This document shows positions 36,235-46,870 of a DNA stretch of 64,000 nucleotides, piece after piece. Each line of letters begins with the position of its first letter. The first letter of the stretch is position 1. Origin of the DNA: Chiridota heheva. Lineage: Eukaryota; Echinodermata; Holothuroidea; Apodida; Chiridotidae. The notes beneath the pieces are model-generated. The model searched no databases. It was not told the DNA's origin and saw only the letters and a list, made by a program, of their open reading frames with translations. A program made the translations under genes and the position numbers. Where the stretch lies: contig JAIGNY010000895.1 in NCBI GenBank assembly GCA_020152595.1, positions 749,001-813,000 on the forward strand. The letters run 5' to 3'.

Positions 36235-38604
36235 CGGAATAAGATTTTACAATGCTTTTTTCACCATTTTGTTTCTTTTGAAGTCCTCTTTCATGTTAGA
36301 TGGACATGCTTGACGACTGAACTAATCCTTCAACGGAATAAGATTTTACAATGCTTTTTTCACCATTTTGTTTCTTTTAAAGTCCTCTTTCATGTAAGAT
36401 GGACATGCTTGACGACTGAACTAATCCTTTAATGGAATAAGATTTTACAATGCTTTTTTCACCACTTTGTTTCTTTTGAAGTCCTCTTTCATGTAAGATG
36501 GACATGCTTGACGACTGAACTAACTCTTTAACGGAATAAGATTTTACAATGCTTTTTTCACCACTTTGTTTCTTTTGAAGTCCTCTTTCATGTAAGATGG
36601 ACATACTTAACCACTGAACTAATCCTTTAACAGAATAAGATTTTACAATGCTTTCTTCACCATTTTGTTTCTTTTGAAGTCCTCTTTCATGTAAGATGGA
36701 CATGCTTAACCACTGAACTAATCCTTTAACAGAATAAGATTTTACAATGCTTTCTTCACCATTTTGTTTCTTTTGAAGTCCTCTTTCATGTAAGATGGAC
36801 ATGCTTAACCACTGAACTAATCCTTTAACAGAATAAGATTTTACAATGCTTTCTTCACCATTTTGTTTCTTTTGAAGTCGTCTTTCATGTAAGATGGACA
36901 TGCTTGACGACTGAACTAATCCTTTAACGGAATAAGATTTTACAATGCTTTTTTCACCATTTTGTTTCTTTTGAAGTCCTCTTTCGTGTAAGATGGACAT
37001 GCTTGACGACTGAACTAATCCTTTAAGGGAATAAGATTTTACAATGCTTTTTTCACCATTTTGTTTCTTTTGAAGTCCTCTTTCGTGTAAGATGGACATG
37101 CTTGACGACTGAACTAATCCTTTAACGGATTAAGATTTTACAATGCTTTTTTCACCATTTTGTTTCTTTTGAAGTCCTCTTTCGTGTAAGATGGACATGC
37201 TTGACGACTGAACTAATCCTTTAACGGAATAAGATTTTACAATGCTATTTTCACCATTTTGTTTCTTTTGAAGTCCTCTTTCGTAAGATGGACATGCTTG
37301 ACAAACTGAACTAATCCTTTAACGGAATAAGATTTTACAATGCTATTTTCACCATTTTGTTTCTTTTGAAGTCCTCTTTCATGTAAGATGGACATGCTTG
37401 AAGACTGAACTAATCCTATAACGGAATAAGATTTTACAATGCTTTTTTCACCATTTTGTTTCTTTTGAAGTCCTCTTTCATGTAAGATGGACATGCTTGA
37501 CGACTAAACTAATCCTTTAACGGAATAAGATTTTACAATGCTTTTTTCACCATTTTGTTTCTTTTGAAGTCCTCTTTCATGTAAGATGGACATGCTTGAC
37601 GACTGAACTAATTCTTTAACGGAATAAGATTTTACAATGCTTTTTTCACCATTTTGTTTCTTTTAAAGTTCTCTTTCATGTAAGATGGACATGCTTGACG
37701 ACTGAACTAATTCTTTAACGGAATAAGATTTTACAATGCTTTTTTCACCATTTTGTTTCTTTTAAAGTTCTCTTTCATGTAAGATGGACATGCTTGACGA
37801 CTAAACTAATCCTTTAACGGAATAAGATTTTACAATGCTTTTTTCACCATTTTGTTTCTTTTGAAGTCGTCTTTCATGTAAGGTGGACATGCTTGACCAC
37901 TGAACTAATCCTTCAATGGAATAAGATTTTACAATGCTTTTTTCACCATTTTGTTTCTTTTGAAGTCCTCTTTCATGTAAGATGGACATGCTTGACGACT
38001 GACCTAATCCTTTAACGGAATAAGATTTTACAATGCTTTTTTCACCATTTTGTTTCTTTTGAAGTCCTCTTTCATGTAAGATGGACATGCTTGACGACTG
38101 AGCTAATCCTTTAACGGAATAAGATTTTACAATGCTTTTTTCACCATTTTGTTTCTTTTGAAGTCCTCTTTCATGTAAGATGGACATGCTTGACGACTGA
38201 ATTAATCCTTTAACGGAATAAGATTTTACAATGCTTTTTTCACCATTTTGTTTATTTTGAAGTCCTCTTTCATGTTAGATGGACATGCTTGACGACTGAA
38301 CTAATCCTTCAATGGAATAAGATTTTACAATGCTTTCTTCACCATTTTGTTTCTTTAGAAGTCCTCTTCCATGTAAGATGGACATGCTTGATGACTGAAC
38401 TAATCCTTTAACGGAATAAGATTTTACAATGCTTTTTTCACCATTTTGTTTCTTTTGAAGTCCTCTTTCATGTTAGATGGACATGCTTGACGACTGAACT
38501 AATCCTTCAATGGAATAAGATTTTACAATGCTTTCTTCACCATTTTGTTTCTTTAGAAGTCCTCTTCCATGTAAGATGGACATGCTTGACGACTGAACTA
38601 ATCC
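36235..38604. repeat. 99-bp tandem array derived from a MITE terminal repeat
   Basis: About 24 units with a strict 99-bp period. TGGACATGCTTG recurs at 36301, 36400 and 36499, and so on. Each unit reads GGAATAAGATTTTACAATGC, CACCATTTTGTTTCTTTTGA, AGTCCTCTTTCATGTAAGAT and TGAACTAATCCTTTAAC. Since 99 = 3 x 33, the minus strand shows frames of up to 240 codons repeating MSILHERGLQKKQNGEKSIV. The unit is the MITE inverted repeat, so I do not treat this as protein-coding. Confidence 0.95.
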
Positions 38605-38608
38605 TTAA

Positions 38609-39104
38609 AAGGTCTGTGGACGTGAAGAGGCAACATTTGCTAAGTTGCTCAAAAAAATCTACAAATAAAATCATAGAAGCATAAATATTTCATCAAATTG
38701 GTTAAACATGTAGATCATTTTACAGCGTTTTTAAATCTCAGGCACATATTTGCATATTTCATGCAAATTTTGGGATGCATTACATCATTTTGTTTTCCTT
38801 CAGAGATCCTAAAGTTGTATTTTTTAAAGTCTATCATAATTCTTCAAAGCAAATTCTGACCAAATTTTTTGGAGTCTCTTCCATGCTCCCAATAGAATTC
38901 AAGCAGGAATAGATTTTCCTATAATTTTAAGTGACCAACATACAAAAAAAATTACATCAAGATTTTCAGCTGTCCACTCAGTCATACATCACAAATTTTG
39001 CATAAATTAAAAACTGATCAAACTATGATCATCTATAAGTCAAAAGCTGTTTTGCTCAGGTATGAATACTTTTTACAACTAATATAGGAAATGTCCATAG
39101 CCCT
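38609..39104. mobile_element. TTAA MITE (GTCCATAG family)
   Basis: TTAA is at 38605-38608 and 39105-39108. Ends are AAGGTCTGTGGACGTG and AATGTCCATAGCCCT, related to the 12690 element's ends. It abuts the 99-bp array exactly: the TTAA closing the array also flanks this element. Confidence 0.75.
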
Positions 39105-39227
39105 TTAACAACTTTCTTCTTCTTCACTGCTACCTCTTTCTCCTCCATCTTACTGTACTTGTCACCTATGAGTTTGCCTTCTCTTGTCATGCACCATTTA
39201 TTAGTTTGTTACTTTGTTATAAGTTAA

Positions 39228-39874
39228 AGGATTAGTTCAGTGGTCAAGCAAGTTTATCTTTGAAAGAGGACTTCAAAAGAAACAAAATGGTGAAGAAAGC
39301 ATTCAAATATCTTATTTTGTTAAGGAGATATTAATGGATTAGTTCAGTGGTCAAGCAAGTTCATCTTATATGAAAGAGGACTCCAAAAGAAACAAAATGG
39401 TGAAGAAAGCATTGCAAAAATCTTATTCCATTATGGAAATATTTAAGTTTGAAGTTTGGTATCTTTTGTGTAAAAACGACTGAAATCAGACTTGTTGTGA
39501 TGTCATAGCCTTAGATTCCTCAAAGTCTTTATGTATCCTATAATATTTTGTCCTGTGATTTCGTGGCGCAAAAACCATGGGATATGTCAAAAAAGTAGTA
39601 AAAGTGAATCTAGGAAGGGTATTTATAATATACCACCTGAAGAAAGTTTGAGGGAAAATGATTAAATAGTGAAAGAATTAAATAAACTTTCTTAAAAGTA
39701 CATAAAGATTTTAAAGAATCTAATTTCAGTCATTTTTACACAAATGATACCAAACTCTAAAGTTTGATATCTCCTCAACAAAATAATATTTTTGAATGCT
39801 TTCATCACCATTTTGTTTCTTTTGAAGTCCTTTTTTCATATAAGATGAACATGCTTGACCACTGAACTAATCCT
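39228..39874. mobile_element. TTAA MITE, intact relative of the 99-bp unit
   Basis: TTAA at 39224-39227 and 39875-39878 brackets inverted repeats of about 110 bp: AGGATTAGTTCAGTGGTCAA on the left and TTGACCACTGAACTAATCCT on the right. The left repeat is partly duplicated (GGATTAGTTCAGTGGTCAAG again at 39336). It has no coding capacity. Confidence 0.9.
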
Positions 39875-39946
39875 TTAACCTCTGCAGACAAGTCGACAAT
39901 TTCAATCAATTAATCTTTAAAATGATTTATTCTTATTACCTTGCAG

Positions 39947-40196
39947 ATCATGCCAACATATGCAGCCAGCTCTGCCAGCTTTGTAGCAACGCACAAACAT
40001 ACAATCCTCCCGCTCACTTCTTCAAGCAATAAAACGACAGTGGATACAGCAACGTCTCAGCCAGCCAATAGCGGCCCGGCAATGGTTCCCATGTCGCATC
40101 TCACGCAAACCCTCATCCCGTCTCCTCTAGCAGGTGCATTGATCTCCCATGGAGGCCATCGAATGCCAGCCCACCATTTCACCACTGTTGCTAGAG
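39947..40196 (+). CDS. SAP130: SAP130-like protein, exon B (phase 0 in, 1 out)
   Basis: Acceptor TTACCTTGCAG, donor GAG|GTACCG. It encodes IMPTYAASSASFVATHKHTI, a Ser/Thr/Pro-rich stretch, then SHGGHRMPAHHFTTVAR and the first base of a glycine codon. The end leads into the conserved RG...LRPT segment of SAP130, split between this exon and the next. As in vertebrate SAP130, a His/Met-rich stretch precedes the RG. The phase matches both neighbours. Confidence 0.72.
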
Positions 40197-40261
40197 GTAC
40201 CGTATGGTTGTGTTGATTTGTAATGTTATGTATGTACAATTCTTAGTTACAGAGATATATG

Positions 40262-40331
40262 GACAGGTGTTATATACGCAATATGACAGGTGTTATATAC
40301 GCAATATGACAGGTGTTATATACGCAATATG
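40262..40331. repeat. 24-bp x 3 tandem repeat
   Basis: Three near-identical units of GACAGGTGTTATATACGCAA plus TAT, just downstream of exon B. Confidence 0.85.
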
Positions 40332-40389
40332 AGCAAAATGGCTTCAAATTCTATTAAAGACCACGAAAATGGCAAAAATCCAATAAAAT

Positions 40390-41119
40390 TAGAGCTGTGA
40401 ACGTTTAGGGATTTTAGTAAACGTGTACCCGTTGAAAAAAGCAAGCGTGTATCGTTTACACCCGTTAAGTACTGTAATTTTCGGAGATACACCAAAATTG
40501 CTCCAAATTTACGATGCAAAGTAAAAAAAATCACGCAACCAGTATGGCAAAAGTATTGACTCTTATTGCCCAAATAAACGCTCAAGTTTTGCCTTTCAAA
40601 TCGTAAAAAGTTTATTTCTACAGTATTATTCATCATTTTTATGGAAAATATGCATGGAAATTCAGTTTAGAAAGAACAGATAACTTTCTTTCAATGTCAT
40701 TTAAAATCAACATTGCGTAAAACGGGCCTTGATTGCATGGGATTTAAAGCCTTATTAATTATGGCCTATCGTTAGTTTCACTGTTTACTGTTGCACATTC
40801 GCGGTGCATTTCACAAGTTACCCTACTCAGATTTCGGCGAAATCATAGTGCATAATATCTCCATTCATAGGTGATTACTGCGCATTTGTGATTCGCACAT
40901 TTAAAAAGGATTATGCTAATCAAGTTTACAGTTTGTAAAAAGTCATTGATTGGAATTTTATCAGCCGAATGTGTGTGTGATTTGAATCATGAATGATCAT
41001 ATTGATTTTCAACGGCAAGACTGACTATGAAAAACGATTACTCGCAATGAAGTATTTAGTCAACTTTTACAAGGATTCTTGAGCGTGTAGCGTGTACACG
41101 CTAAACGGTCACAGCGCTA
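40390..41119 (+). mobile_element. 730-bp hAT-like non-autonomous element
   Basis: A perfect 8-bp target duplication AATAAAAT (40382-40389 and 41120-41127) flanks termini TAGAGCTGTGAACGTTTAG and CTAAACGGTCACAGCGCTA. It has no transposase. The interior matches 45364-46412 and, inverted, 34644-35705. Confidence 0.92.
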
Positions 41120-42515
41120 AATAAAATCACTTAAAAGTTGCCAATTGTGTAGCATGTTGTTGACTGAGTGAAGTGGAGGTACCTTTACCTTGTTCCTGAC
41201 CAACAAGTGTTAGCATTATCTCCTGTTGGACCAAAATTGAGTGAAGTGCAGGTTCCTTTTTAGGGGCCCTGTATGTTAAGGTTCAGTATGCTAAATTTGT
41301 AGTGTATAAATGGTGAGGAGACTATTTGAAATTTTTCGTGTTTATTAGAATAAATATTGCCTTTGAGGTGTAGTTTTTTTTAAAGTTTTTCTAAAATTGC
41401 AGTAAAATTATACATTTGACCCTTGATATAAGTTCCATTGGTTCCTACATAATCCTATTGCAAAATTTGAACAGAATGTTCAAATCCAAGATTCCTTGTA
41501 TTTGGAACTCTTAACATGAACTGAATTGTTAAATTCCTTTGACTGTATAATTTTGAAATTTTTTTAAAGTCGTGATCATGCTAAGGGACAACAAATCAGG
41601 GGTCGAATTTGCCACTGTTTCGCTGTTTTGATAAAAGTGCTTTTTATGCAGGAACAGTGAATTTTTAAACATCACTCACTGTTCCAGTGGAACAGTGTCC
41701 TTTTTACAAGCATGTGGCATCAATGATCAATAACTTGATTTCTGTTTAAAAAAAAAAAGTGCATGTTGGGAAACAAGATTGTCATAAAAAGAATTTAATT
41801 CAGAAAGAAAAAGCTTTTCCCACCTTGCCTGCAATTGTCAGCTCAAGTAACCATGGATACACATACACAAGACTGTAGACTGGATGCTACATCATCCACG
41901 TGTAATACTAATAACTGACACACATATATGCACATAAATATAAACCAATAAAGTAGTTGCATATTAAGCCCATTTTAAAGAAAGGATTTGTCCTGTTATC
42001 AGCAAAAATAGTTGGAACAGTGAAATCTGATCCAGAATAGTATTATTTGGGAAAGTACTGTTCTGTGGAACAGTGGCAAAAATTCAAATTTTGACCCCTG
42101 CAGATAACTCACCACCACTGATTTGACCTTGAACTGTCAGCTGCCATGATTTGAGTATAAACATGACCTAGATATTCTTCATGAGAAAGCATGAAACAAA
42201 TATGTGAGGTATGCTGGATATTCCAGTAATCACTAACACCTGGATTTCTTACTGATGATGTACAAAAACACCAAATTTTGATTAAAACTGATTTGAACAG
42301 ATAGCAACAACTTAAATGGAAGAAAATATGCTGTGAATCGTGAAAATAGCAATAGATAAATTTATCAGAATTGGTTAAAACTTGGAAAAATAAGAAGCAT
42401 TTGAAAATAGCCAAGAGATTTTGAATTCTCCATTGTTACCTTTTATTGAAATTTAGATAGAAGAAAACTGTCCAAGCGATTTTCAGGAACTGACAGTTGT
42501 AGGATATGAAATCTC
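41120..42515. other. Intron sequence with local GGAACAGTG repeats
   Basis: Within the SAP130 intron, CACTGTTCC/GGAACAGTG motifs recur near 41617, 41683, 42014 and 42068 in both orientations. This suggests another decayed inverted-repeat element at about 41590-42105, with opposite-strand blocks AGGGGTCGAATTTGCCACTG and TTTTGACCCCTGCAGA at its ends. No exon is seen. Confidence 0.4.
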
Positions 42516-42850
42516 CAGTGCCTAGCTTTGCTGCTTCAGAGGGGCAACCCACCCTGCACCTCTTGTGGCCCCTATATGGCCCATCCTGCCCCTTGGAAAA
42601 AAATTGTACATTTTTTTTTTTTAAATGTTTGTTTCAATTTCTTTAATAACTTTCAAGTGAAATACCTTACAAGGATACAGAACACAGAATAATAGCATGA
42701 TAATAAATTGTCCTGTTTAGCTCATGAATAGTCCTAATCATTCAGAAAAGTTTTCTTTCTGGGGTAGAATTAGTATGTACAGTAGCTAAAATTCCCAGAG
42801 CTTCACCAGGGCTCAAGCTTCAAGGCCTTTTTAGGTACAGAGTTGTTTTC
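42516..42850 (+). mobile_element. Dispersed repeat family R3, copy 3
   Basis: CCAGTGCCTAGCTTTGCTGC, TTCAGAGGGGCAACCC, ATAATAGCATGATAATAAAT, TTGTCCTGTTTAGCTCATGA and CCCAGAGCTTCACCAGGGCT occur in the same order as at 19650. It is the shortest of the three copies and has no tandem expansion. Confidence 0.7.
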
Positions 42851-43407
42851 CAGCAGTGCATATATAAGCAGCTGCTGGGTTTGAAATTTTACTTGTTACA
42901 TGGTCTTTGTACAGCTCCGTCTAAAATAATTTTATCGCAAAATTGGAAATAGTACGTTAACAGTTTGACTCCTTTGGCGTTTTTATTTACCTCAACATTT
43001 CGTAGAAGGAATATCTTTGTACCTACGTGTCCAACTGTTTTCAAATCCAGCTCTTGCATGACCTAGTAAAACCAGACTTAAATCACATAATTCATCAAAG
43101 AACTAAGTCACAAAGGACAATTATTATTATGAAATACCTTCTTAGAGAGTGGTTTTAAAGATTACAGGAAGAAGATATTTATTAGTTAATTTTTGTGGCT
43201 TAAGAAAGAGATATTGAGTGGATTGTGCTAGAAATACCAGAAATCTGAGAAGGTAATATATCTGAAGGCAAATTTTAAGATCTAAGAAACCTGCTGGTAA
43301 AAGGTGTTTGATAATATCATCTACTGTAGTGCACATGTGCAAAACCCCCATCAGAAGTTTATTTGAAGAATGAGGAATCTTTGAATTGTCTTAAAATTAA
43401 AGAGAAT

Positions 43408-43860
43408 AGGTAGCTCAGATGGCAGAGCGCACGAGCTGAGATGCTGGAGGTCCCGGGTTCAAGCCTCGGTCAGGTCTTAGTGGATTTTTCCACAGCTATG
43501 CAGACAGATATGCCCGAACATCAAAGCGGAAGCATTTTGTCTGCAGCTCCTACTCCTCGTTCAGCTGTTAAGAAAAGTGACAATGGTTGAATGGCGACAC
43601 TGCCCTTCGGATGGGATGTGTTGTCGTCCGACGGCAGGAGAGTCACCCTGCCTAGTTCTCTGCACACTATTCGAGAAGAGAAGCATGAAAATGCAGTGTT
43701 CATTCACTTTTCCTTTCAAGTACTAAGTTCATGTGCACGCATAGGCAGCCGGAGAACTAGTCTGTTAGTTGTAGAGCGCATTTGAATAGTTCTTTAAACT
43801 AGAAAATGCACCTATATAAATTCCATTTATATAAAGAAAATTAAATAACAAAAGTGGTTG
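43408..43860 (+). mobile_element. tRNA-derived SINE
   Basis: The head contains a Pol III A box (TAGCTCAGATGG, 43411-43422, one mismatch to consensus) and a perfect B box (GTTCAAGCC, 43457-43465), spaced as in a tRNA gene. A conserved-looking body follows (CACTGCCCTTCGGATGGGAT, GAGAGTCACCCTGCC) and the tail is A/T-rich. The CTTCGGATGGGA phrase recalls the central domain of Deu-type SINEs, an inference from memory. The tRNA-like 3' half does not fold as an acceptor stem, so it is not a functional tRNA gene. Confidence 0.7.
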
Positions 43861-44359
43861 TTTTAGCATTAATTGTTAATTACAGGAGACTATGGGGGTG
43901 GGGGGATATTGGTAGTGTTTACTACCACCTGACTTGATATTTCTCACATTTTGGCTGAATGATCAAGGTGAAGTTTTCCTTAGTAGATTTTCATTTTAGC
44001 CCATTGTGATTACATCATTACTTTGACTAATCAATTGCTGGGGAGGGGGGATTTTCCTTTCTTACCCAACCAGTCAGCTGCAGTTGTTAAAGAAAAGTAA
44101 TGTGTGCATGTATTACCTACATGTATGATTAGCATTTGACAACATTTTTTTATGTGCCTTGGTCCCATGCCCTGTGTGAACAATGCAGACTGTCAAGAAT
44201 ACCCTCCGTATTTGATTGGTTGATAAGATCCCCCAGTATACGATTGGTTCATTATGGACATGACTTTTGTCCATGTGACATTATTTAAATAATTTGTCCA
44301 TAATATGTTGATTCAGATTTGAGAACGTCTATTAAATGATATTGTCGCAGGAATGTTAA

Positions 44360-44770
44360 GTTGTCTTACATGTATGTCCATTTTTGGCAAAATTTAAATA
44401 TTCTATAATTTTAGCAAAAGGATCTAATATGTCCATATTTGGCAAAATTTAAATATTCTATAATTTTAGCAAAATGATCTAATATGTCCATATTTGGCAA
44501 AATTTAAATATTCCAAAATGATCTAATATGTCCATATTTGGCAAAATTTAAATAATCTATGATTTTAGCAAAAGGATCTAAATTTATACAGAATTAAGAA
44601 CTTAACATGCGATTATTTCAAAATGGCATTTTTGGACAAAATTTACATTTTCATTGAAAAATATTATATAATTATAACAAAAAGATCTAAATTTGATACA
44701 GAATTAAGAACTTATAATGCGATTGTCTTAAAATGGCATTTTTGGACATACGACAACGTTACCTTTCCGC
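44360..44770. repeat. ~65-bp degenerate tandem repeat
   Basis: Four to five units with TATGTCCATATTTGGCAAAA, TTTAAATATTCTATAATTTT and AGCAAAAGGATCTAA. The last units drift to TGGCATTTTTGGACAAAATT. It lies immediately upstream of exon C. Confidence 0.8.
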
Positions 44771-44885
44771 AACGATATATGACCCTAAAATGTTGCAGTT
44801 GGTGGACACGATATGCCAAAGGAATGGTCCATGATCCTAAAGGTTGAATAATGATTGATTGAAATAATTCCGTTTTGAATTTTAG

Positions 44886-45024
44886 GTGGGGTTGGAGCCA
44901 CCGCTCATGGTAAATCAGGATTGGCAGCGACCATCTTGAGACCAACACTTCCAGGTCAACCACCATCTAGCTCAGAAAGCATGAACCCCGCTGCTGCATT
45001 TTATATGTACTCTCATCAGCTCAA
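44886..45024 (+). CDS. SAP130: SAP130-like protein, exon C (phase 1 in, 2 out)
   Basis: Acceptor GAATTTTAG, donor CTCAA|GTAAAT. It completes the glycine begun in exon B and encodes GVGATAHGKSGLAATILRPT followed by LPGQPPSSSESMNPAAAFYM and YSHQL. RG + small residues + K + TILRPT is the best SAP130 match in the window; the vertebrate protein has RGAAAAAV...KVTTVLRPTS at the corresponding place. This exon is the main basis for the gene name. Confidence 0.78.
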
Positions 45025-45129
45025 GTAAATCCTTTTTCATGTAGTTATTTTAATGCAATTCAACCTCTGGCAAAATATGACCAGACAGATTATTATTGTA
45101 TACCTTAGAACATGAAATGCTTACACTAT

Positions 45130-45363
45130 TTTGATATAATAATAATAATAATTGGAGAAAATTGTATAGGCCTGCACTGAGTCCTGTAGACTGCCAAACA
45201 TGGCTACAACTCAGAGCGCTTTACATACGTAGTAAAGGTGAAACAGATTAAGACCATTATGATTGCTTAGGTATTATTGATATCATTTAAGCAGTATTTT
45301 GGGGATTTATACCCAAAATTGTTTTGATTACTTACTTAAACCTTTGGGCAGGTATCTGGGTAC
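45130..45363. other. Possible SINE/LINE fragment, target of the next element
   Basis: TAATAATAATAATTGG, CTCAGAGCGCTTTACATAC and, split by the hAT-like insertion, GGTATCTGGGTACCCATC resemble phrases common in metazoan SINE bodies. It is weak and unassigned. Confidence 0.35.
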
Positions 45364-46412
45364 TAGAGCTGTGAACGTTTAGGGATTTTAGTAAACGTGT
45401 ACACGCCAAAAAAAGCGAGCGTGTATCGTGTACACGAGTTTAGTACCGTAATTTTCAAAAATACACCAAAATTGCTCCAAAACTACGAGGCGAAGTAAAA
45501 AAAATCGCGCAACTAGTATGGCAAAAGTACTAGCTGCATTGCCCAAATAGACGCTGAGTTTTGCTTTCAAAATCGTGAAAACTTTACTTCTACAGTACAA
45601 ATCATCATTTTTATGGAAAATATGCATGGAAATTCAGTTTAGAAAGAACAGATAACTTCCTTTCAATGTCATTTAAACTCAACATTGCGTAACTTGTTTG
45701 TCCTATTCGCTACGGCTTTCAAAGTTCTGTGAAAATCTTGCATACTGAGGCCTATGATATACCTCGCCGTAAAACATTTTAAAACTACGCCACCACCACC
45801 AGGAAGTTCTGAAATATTAGTCCTCTCGAAAAAATGGCCGCCTTCTTTGCGACGCATGCAGAATTTCAGCTTTGTTAAAACCTTTTTCTGTTTATTTATT
45901 ATGCAATATTTTTTCTTTCTTGCAAAATTTATTTGACTCATCAGGTAATAGTTACATGTAAATGTATTGATTGTCACGATTCAAGTGTTTTTTGGTCGAT
46001 GAAACGAGCCTTGATTGCGTGGGATTTAAAGCCTTATGGCCTAACGTTAGGCCTATTGTTAGTTTTACTGTTTACTGCTGCACATTCGCGGTGCATTTTA
46101 CAAGTTAGATTACTCAGTTTTCGGCGAAATTAAAGTGCATAATATCCCCATTCATTGGTGATTACTGCGCATTTGTGATTCGCACATTTAAAAAAGATTA
46201 TGCTAATCGGGTTTACAGTTTGTAAAAAATTATTGATTGGAATTTTGTCAGCCGAATGTGTGTGTGTGATTTGAGTCATAAATATTGATTTTCAACGGCA
46301 AGACACTTGGCCTATAATGTATGAAAAACGATTACTCGCAATGAAGTATTTGGTAAACGTTTACAAGATTTGCGAGCGTGTAGCGAGTACACGCTAAACG
46401 GTCACAGCTCTA
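45364..46412 (+). mobile_element. 1,049-bp hAT-like non-autonomous element
   Basis: A perfect 8-bp target duplication CTGGGTAC (45356-45363 and 46413-46420) flanks termini TAGAGCTGTGAACGTTTAG and CGGTCACAGCTCTA. Same family and orientation as 40390, but about 320 bp longer: it retains an internal segment (including TCTCGAAAAAATGGCCGCC) that the shorter copy has lost. Confidence 0.93.
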
Positions 46413-46513
46413 CTGGGTACCCATCTCAGCCCTAACAGATAACACAATGTAATACCTTCCCACTTAGATCCTCTCTAATCAACAATTTTTCCCTTTCTTT
46501 CATCACGTTAGAG

Positions 46514-46660
46514 GCATCCTTCACCTGTTACTATCCACACAACCCTTGGTTCAAGTGTTGCCAATAAGTATATGGTGACCCAAACCAACCTTCCGGGGCA
46601 CCAGTCACCATCCCTTCTACAGTTGCCTGGTACACAGGCTACCTCTACAGACCACAACAG
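46514..46660 (+). CDS. SAP130: SAP130-like protein, exon D (phase 2 in, 2 out)
   Basis: Of two adjacent AGs, only the second (TTAGAG|GCATCC) keeps the frame from exon C; the first leads to a stop within about 50 bp. The exon encodes HPSPVTIHTTLGSSVANKYM then VTQTNLPGHQSPSLLQLPGT and ends DHN plus two bases before GTATGG. It is Ser/Thr/Gln/Pro-rich like the rest of the protein. Confidence 0.72.
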
Positions 46661-46870
46661 GTATGGATCTATTGTATTCAACTTTTTATTTCTGTTGTAT
46701 ATTTTTGTTATCTCTCAACGAAACAATTGACAGATTAAACTGATATTTATTGATAGAAATGTGATATAGCATGATTGAATTAAAAGTGAATCCTAAAATT
46801 GTATACCAGAACTTATCCCATCCCCTACCCATGTTCTTCTTGTAAATACATCTGAAGTGTAGAGTATTTT
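46661..46870. other. Start of the 10-kb SAP130 intron
   Basis: Unique AT-rich sequence between exon D and the satellite. Confidence 0.6.

Noticed and set aside
36377..37099. 33-residue repeat protein (MSILHERGLQKKQNGEKS...)
   Set aside because: The 99-bp unit is a MITE terminal repeat, the frame breaks wherever a unit has an indel, and dispersed copies have no such frame.
43408..43480. Functional tRNA gene
   Set aside because: A and B boxes are present, but the 5' and 3' ends do not pair as an acceptor stem. The sequence continues as a SINE body.
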